From positions 1 to 6,640 of the forward strand of contig DPVW01000134.1 of NCBI GenBank assembly GCA_003529325.1: 6,640 bases of DNA. Direction: 5' to 3'. Shown here one piece after another: positions 6,488 to 6,640 of this stretch. A program made the translations under genes and the position numbers. This DNA comes from Candidatus Latescibacterota bacterium (GTDB lineage Bacteria > Latescibacterota > UBA2968 > UBA8231). The notes beneath the pieces are model-generated. The model saw only the letters and a program-made list of their open reading frames with translations. It did not search any database and was not told the origin of the DNA. How positions within the stretch are numbered: the stretch's first letter is position 1; each line of letters begins with the position of its first letter.

Positions 6488-6640
6488 GGTATCGCAAGCT
6501 AACCTAAACCCGCTCATTGAAGCCAGAGGCCCACCAAAGTAGATTCAGCGCGTGACCGACGAAAAAACAGCGGCAGACCAGTCCCGCCGCAGCGCTCACA
6601 TACGCGTTCGGAAGTTGTCGCTCTGAGCTGCGGGAAACCC
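6488..6640 (-). other. Upstream region of the sulfatase operon
   Basis: This stretch should hold the promoter of the - strand unit, most likely in the 75 bases between the terminator-like hairpin at 6562-6592 and the sulfatase start. I could not find a convincing sigma-70 -35/-10 pair or an operator-like palindrome. No sign of the gene to the right is visible up to the window edge. Confidence 0.35.
6562..6592 (-). terminator. Candidate intrinsic terminator, - strand
   Basis: On the - strand GCGGC (6586-6590) pairs with GCCGC (6570-6574), with an 11-nt loop that can form further GAC/GTC pairs. It is followed by TG and six T (6562-6567). This is a plausible rho-independent terminator for a - strand gene lying to the right of the window. 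It would separate that gene from the sulfatase unit, implying that the sulfatase has its own promoter in the roughly 75 bases that follow. Confidence 0.5.

Noticed and set aside
5228..6502. Long + strand open frame of 424 codons
   Set aside because: Antisense to the sulfatase and without domain-like content; a codon-bias shadow.
1..6640. CRISPR arrays, insertion sequences, tRNA or rRNA genes, phage or defence genes
   Set aside because: I saw no spaced direct repeats, no transposase-like protein, no terminal inverted repeats flanking a gene and no tRNA- or rRNA-like segments on either strand.

Overview
The window looks like a moderately GC-rich bacterial chromosome segment. Nothing in it fixes a species. 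A type I sulfatase, a long CehA/McbA-type PHP metallohydrolase and a classical SDR oxidoreductase together recall uncultured, often marine or sponge-associated, sulfatase-rich heterotrophs such as Latescibacterota, Poribacteria or Planctomycetota-like lineages. That placement is inference from gene-content memory, with low confidence. All four intact genes end in TGA, so the standard bacterial code applies.

Left part (1-1170): a decay zone. A DUF402-family (nucleotide phosphatase-like) gene enters from the left edge on the + strand and is interrupted by three in-frame stops. A convergent gene on the - strand (515-982) carries the N-terminal segment often found before ankyrin repeats and is broken by at least two frameshifts. 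Beyond it lies a hairpin plus T-run at 1093-1120 that reads as an intrinsic terminator on the + strand, with no intact + strand gene to serve.

Centre and right (1171-6517): four genes on the - strand that read as one transcription unit, in transcriptional order. They are a choline-sulfatase-like type I sulfatase (5018-6487, possibly from 6517), a small DUF3392 membrane protein (4652-5005), a CehA/McbA-family metallohydrolase of about 846 residues (2095-4635) and a short-chain dehydrogenase/reductase (1171-1998). The first three are separated by only 12 and 16 nt, with a ribosome-binding site in each gap; the SDR follows after 97 nt. A probable terminator on the - strand (6562-6592) separates this unit from whatever lies to the right.

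How they may work together (inference): neither the sulfatase nor the metallohydrolase shows a signal peptide, so both probably act in the cytoplasm. The sulfatase would remove sulfate from an imported ester, the metallohydrolase would cleave a further ester, amide, carbamate or phosphoester-like bond, and the NAD(P)-dependent SDR would oxidise or reduce the released alcohol or ketone. The DUF3392 protein would sit in the inner membrane with an unknown role. No transporter, sulfatase-maturing enzyme or regulator lies in the window, so the substrate cannot be named.
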